Source of the DNA: Ponticaulis profundi
Lineage (GTDB): Bacteria > Pseudomonadota > Alphaproteobacteria > Caulobacterales > Hyphomonadaceae
Length of the DNA: 64,000 nt
Assembly: GCF_042659465.1 (NCBI RefSeq)
Contig: NZ_JBHSSW010000028.1
Span: 186,001 to 250,000, forward strand
Direction of reading: 5' to 3'
Within the stretch, counting starts at the first letter, position 1, and the number at the start of each line of letters is the position of its first letter. A program made the translations under genes and the position numbers. Of the stretch, positions 63,632-64,000 are shown piece by piece. The notes beneath the pieces are model-generated. The model was not told the DNA's origin, did no database searches, and saw only the letters and a list, made by a program, of their open reading frames with translations.

Positions 63632-64000
63632 TCAGTTCGCTGCCTTCCTCAGTTTATGACCGGGGCGTTCTGAGGAACGTATTGTCTGCTTAGCGTCAGC
63701 TTTGGCTTCCAACATTTCCTTCGCGATGGGCTGCAACTTTTCAACGAGTGGCGTCAAATCATACAGATTGCTTGTCTGTCCGCCTGCGCTGTTCTTCCGA
63801 GCCTTGCGACGGATCAGGCCTTCTTCTTCAAGGCGGACCATAGCCCTCTGAATAGTCTTAGCGGATCGGCCAAGCCGTTCACCTAACCGCCTTTTTGACG
63901 GAAACGGCATCTTGTCGTCGCTCCACCAGTGATCAAGCAAGTGCAGAAGTACTGCAAGCTCAACGCAATCGATGTGAAGTCGAGCTTGTGCACGTAATAA
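63632..64000 (-). CDS. Helix-turn-helix protein, 5' end off the window
   Basis: The frame is open to the right edge (123 codons seen), so the start is missing; an internal TTG at 63940 is not the true start. The visible part has a winged helix: AVLLHLLDHWWSD, then PSKRRLGERLGRSAKTIQRAM (recognition helix) and RLEEEGLIRRKARKN (wing). Such HTH_36-like domains occur in replication or transcription regulators of plasmids and islands. The role here cannot be fixed. Confidence 0.8.
   Translation of the reverse strand, partial: LLRAQARLHIDCVELAVLLHLLDHWWSDDKMPFPSKRRLGERLGRSAKTIQRAMVRLEEEGLIRRKARKNSAGGQTSNLYDLTPLVEKLQPIAKEMLEAKADAKQTIRSSERPGHKLRKAAN

Overview
This window looks like the chromosome of an alphaproteobacterium, most likely a marine Caulobacterales/Hyphomonadaceae-type organism. 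That placement is inferred from gene order and protein style, not from a 16S gene: ruvCAB next to ybgC-tolQRAB-pal-cpoB-tilS-ftsH; priA beside xerC and atpHAGDC; obg-proB-nadD-rsfS-rlmH-envC-ctpA-rppH; an L21 protein with a C-terminal helix-hairpin-helix tail; and a large TonB-dependent receptor. GC content is moderate and drops to the right of the tRNA-Ser gene.

Layout. 1-5.5 kb: a secreted protein cut by the left edge, a GNAT enzyme, Holliday-junction genes ruvCAB, a Tag-like DNA glycosylase and a GFA-family protein. 5.5-15 kb: the Tol-Pal envelope system, then tilS and ftsH. 15-21 kb: thiD, PhzF, lipoproteins and an E3 lipoamide dehydrogenase. 21.3-27.2 kb: a NasT-like ANTAR RNA-binding regulator, a TonB-dependent receptor whose leader carries two hexaloop hairpins of ANTAR type, a TauE/SafE transporter and a Tat-signal HisC-like aminotransferase. 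27.3-28.4 kb: a small membrane-protein/winged-helix operon with a paired palindromic operator. 28.5-39.1 kb: xerC, priA and the F1 ATP synthase genes. The beta subunit has a 118-residue N-terminal extension with a CxxC...CxxC module, and a terminator plus an apparently interrupted secreted-protein gene separate atpD from atpC. 39.1-49.7 kb: mostly leftward housekeeping genes (RNA decapping, cell-wall processing, ribosome assembly, NAD and proline synthesis, L27/L21).

49.9-64 kb: an integrative island. It starts at a tRNA-Ser(CGA) gene followed directly by a tyrosine integrase. Its core is a five-gene, translationally coupled leftward operon hsdR-hsdS-nuclease-DUF262/HNH-hsdM, which joins a type I restriction-modification system to a PD-(D/E)XK-like nuclease and a GmrSD-type protein. 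A serine resolvase, small unknown genes and an HTH protein cut by the right edge follow. The far end of the island (attR) is not in the window.

The most notable signals are the ANTAR/hexaloop arrangement upstream of the TonB receptor (22072-22133), the composite restriction operon (53456-61471), the AtpD fusion (35807-36160) and the double operator at 28308-28364. PriA also lacks three of its eight expected zinc cysteines. All functional statements come from reading the sequence and from family knowledge; no database search was run.
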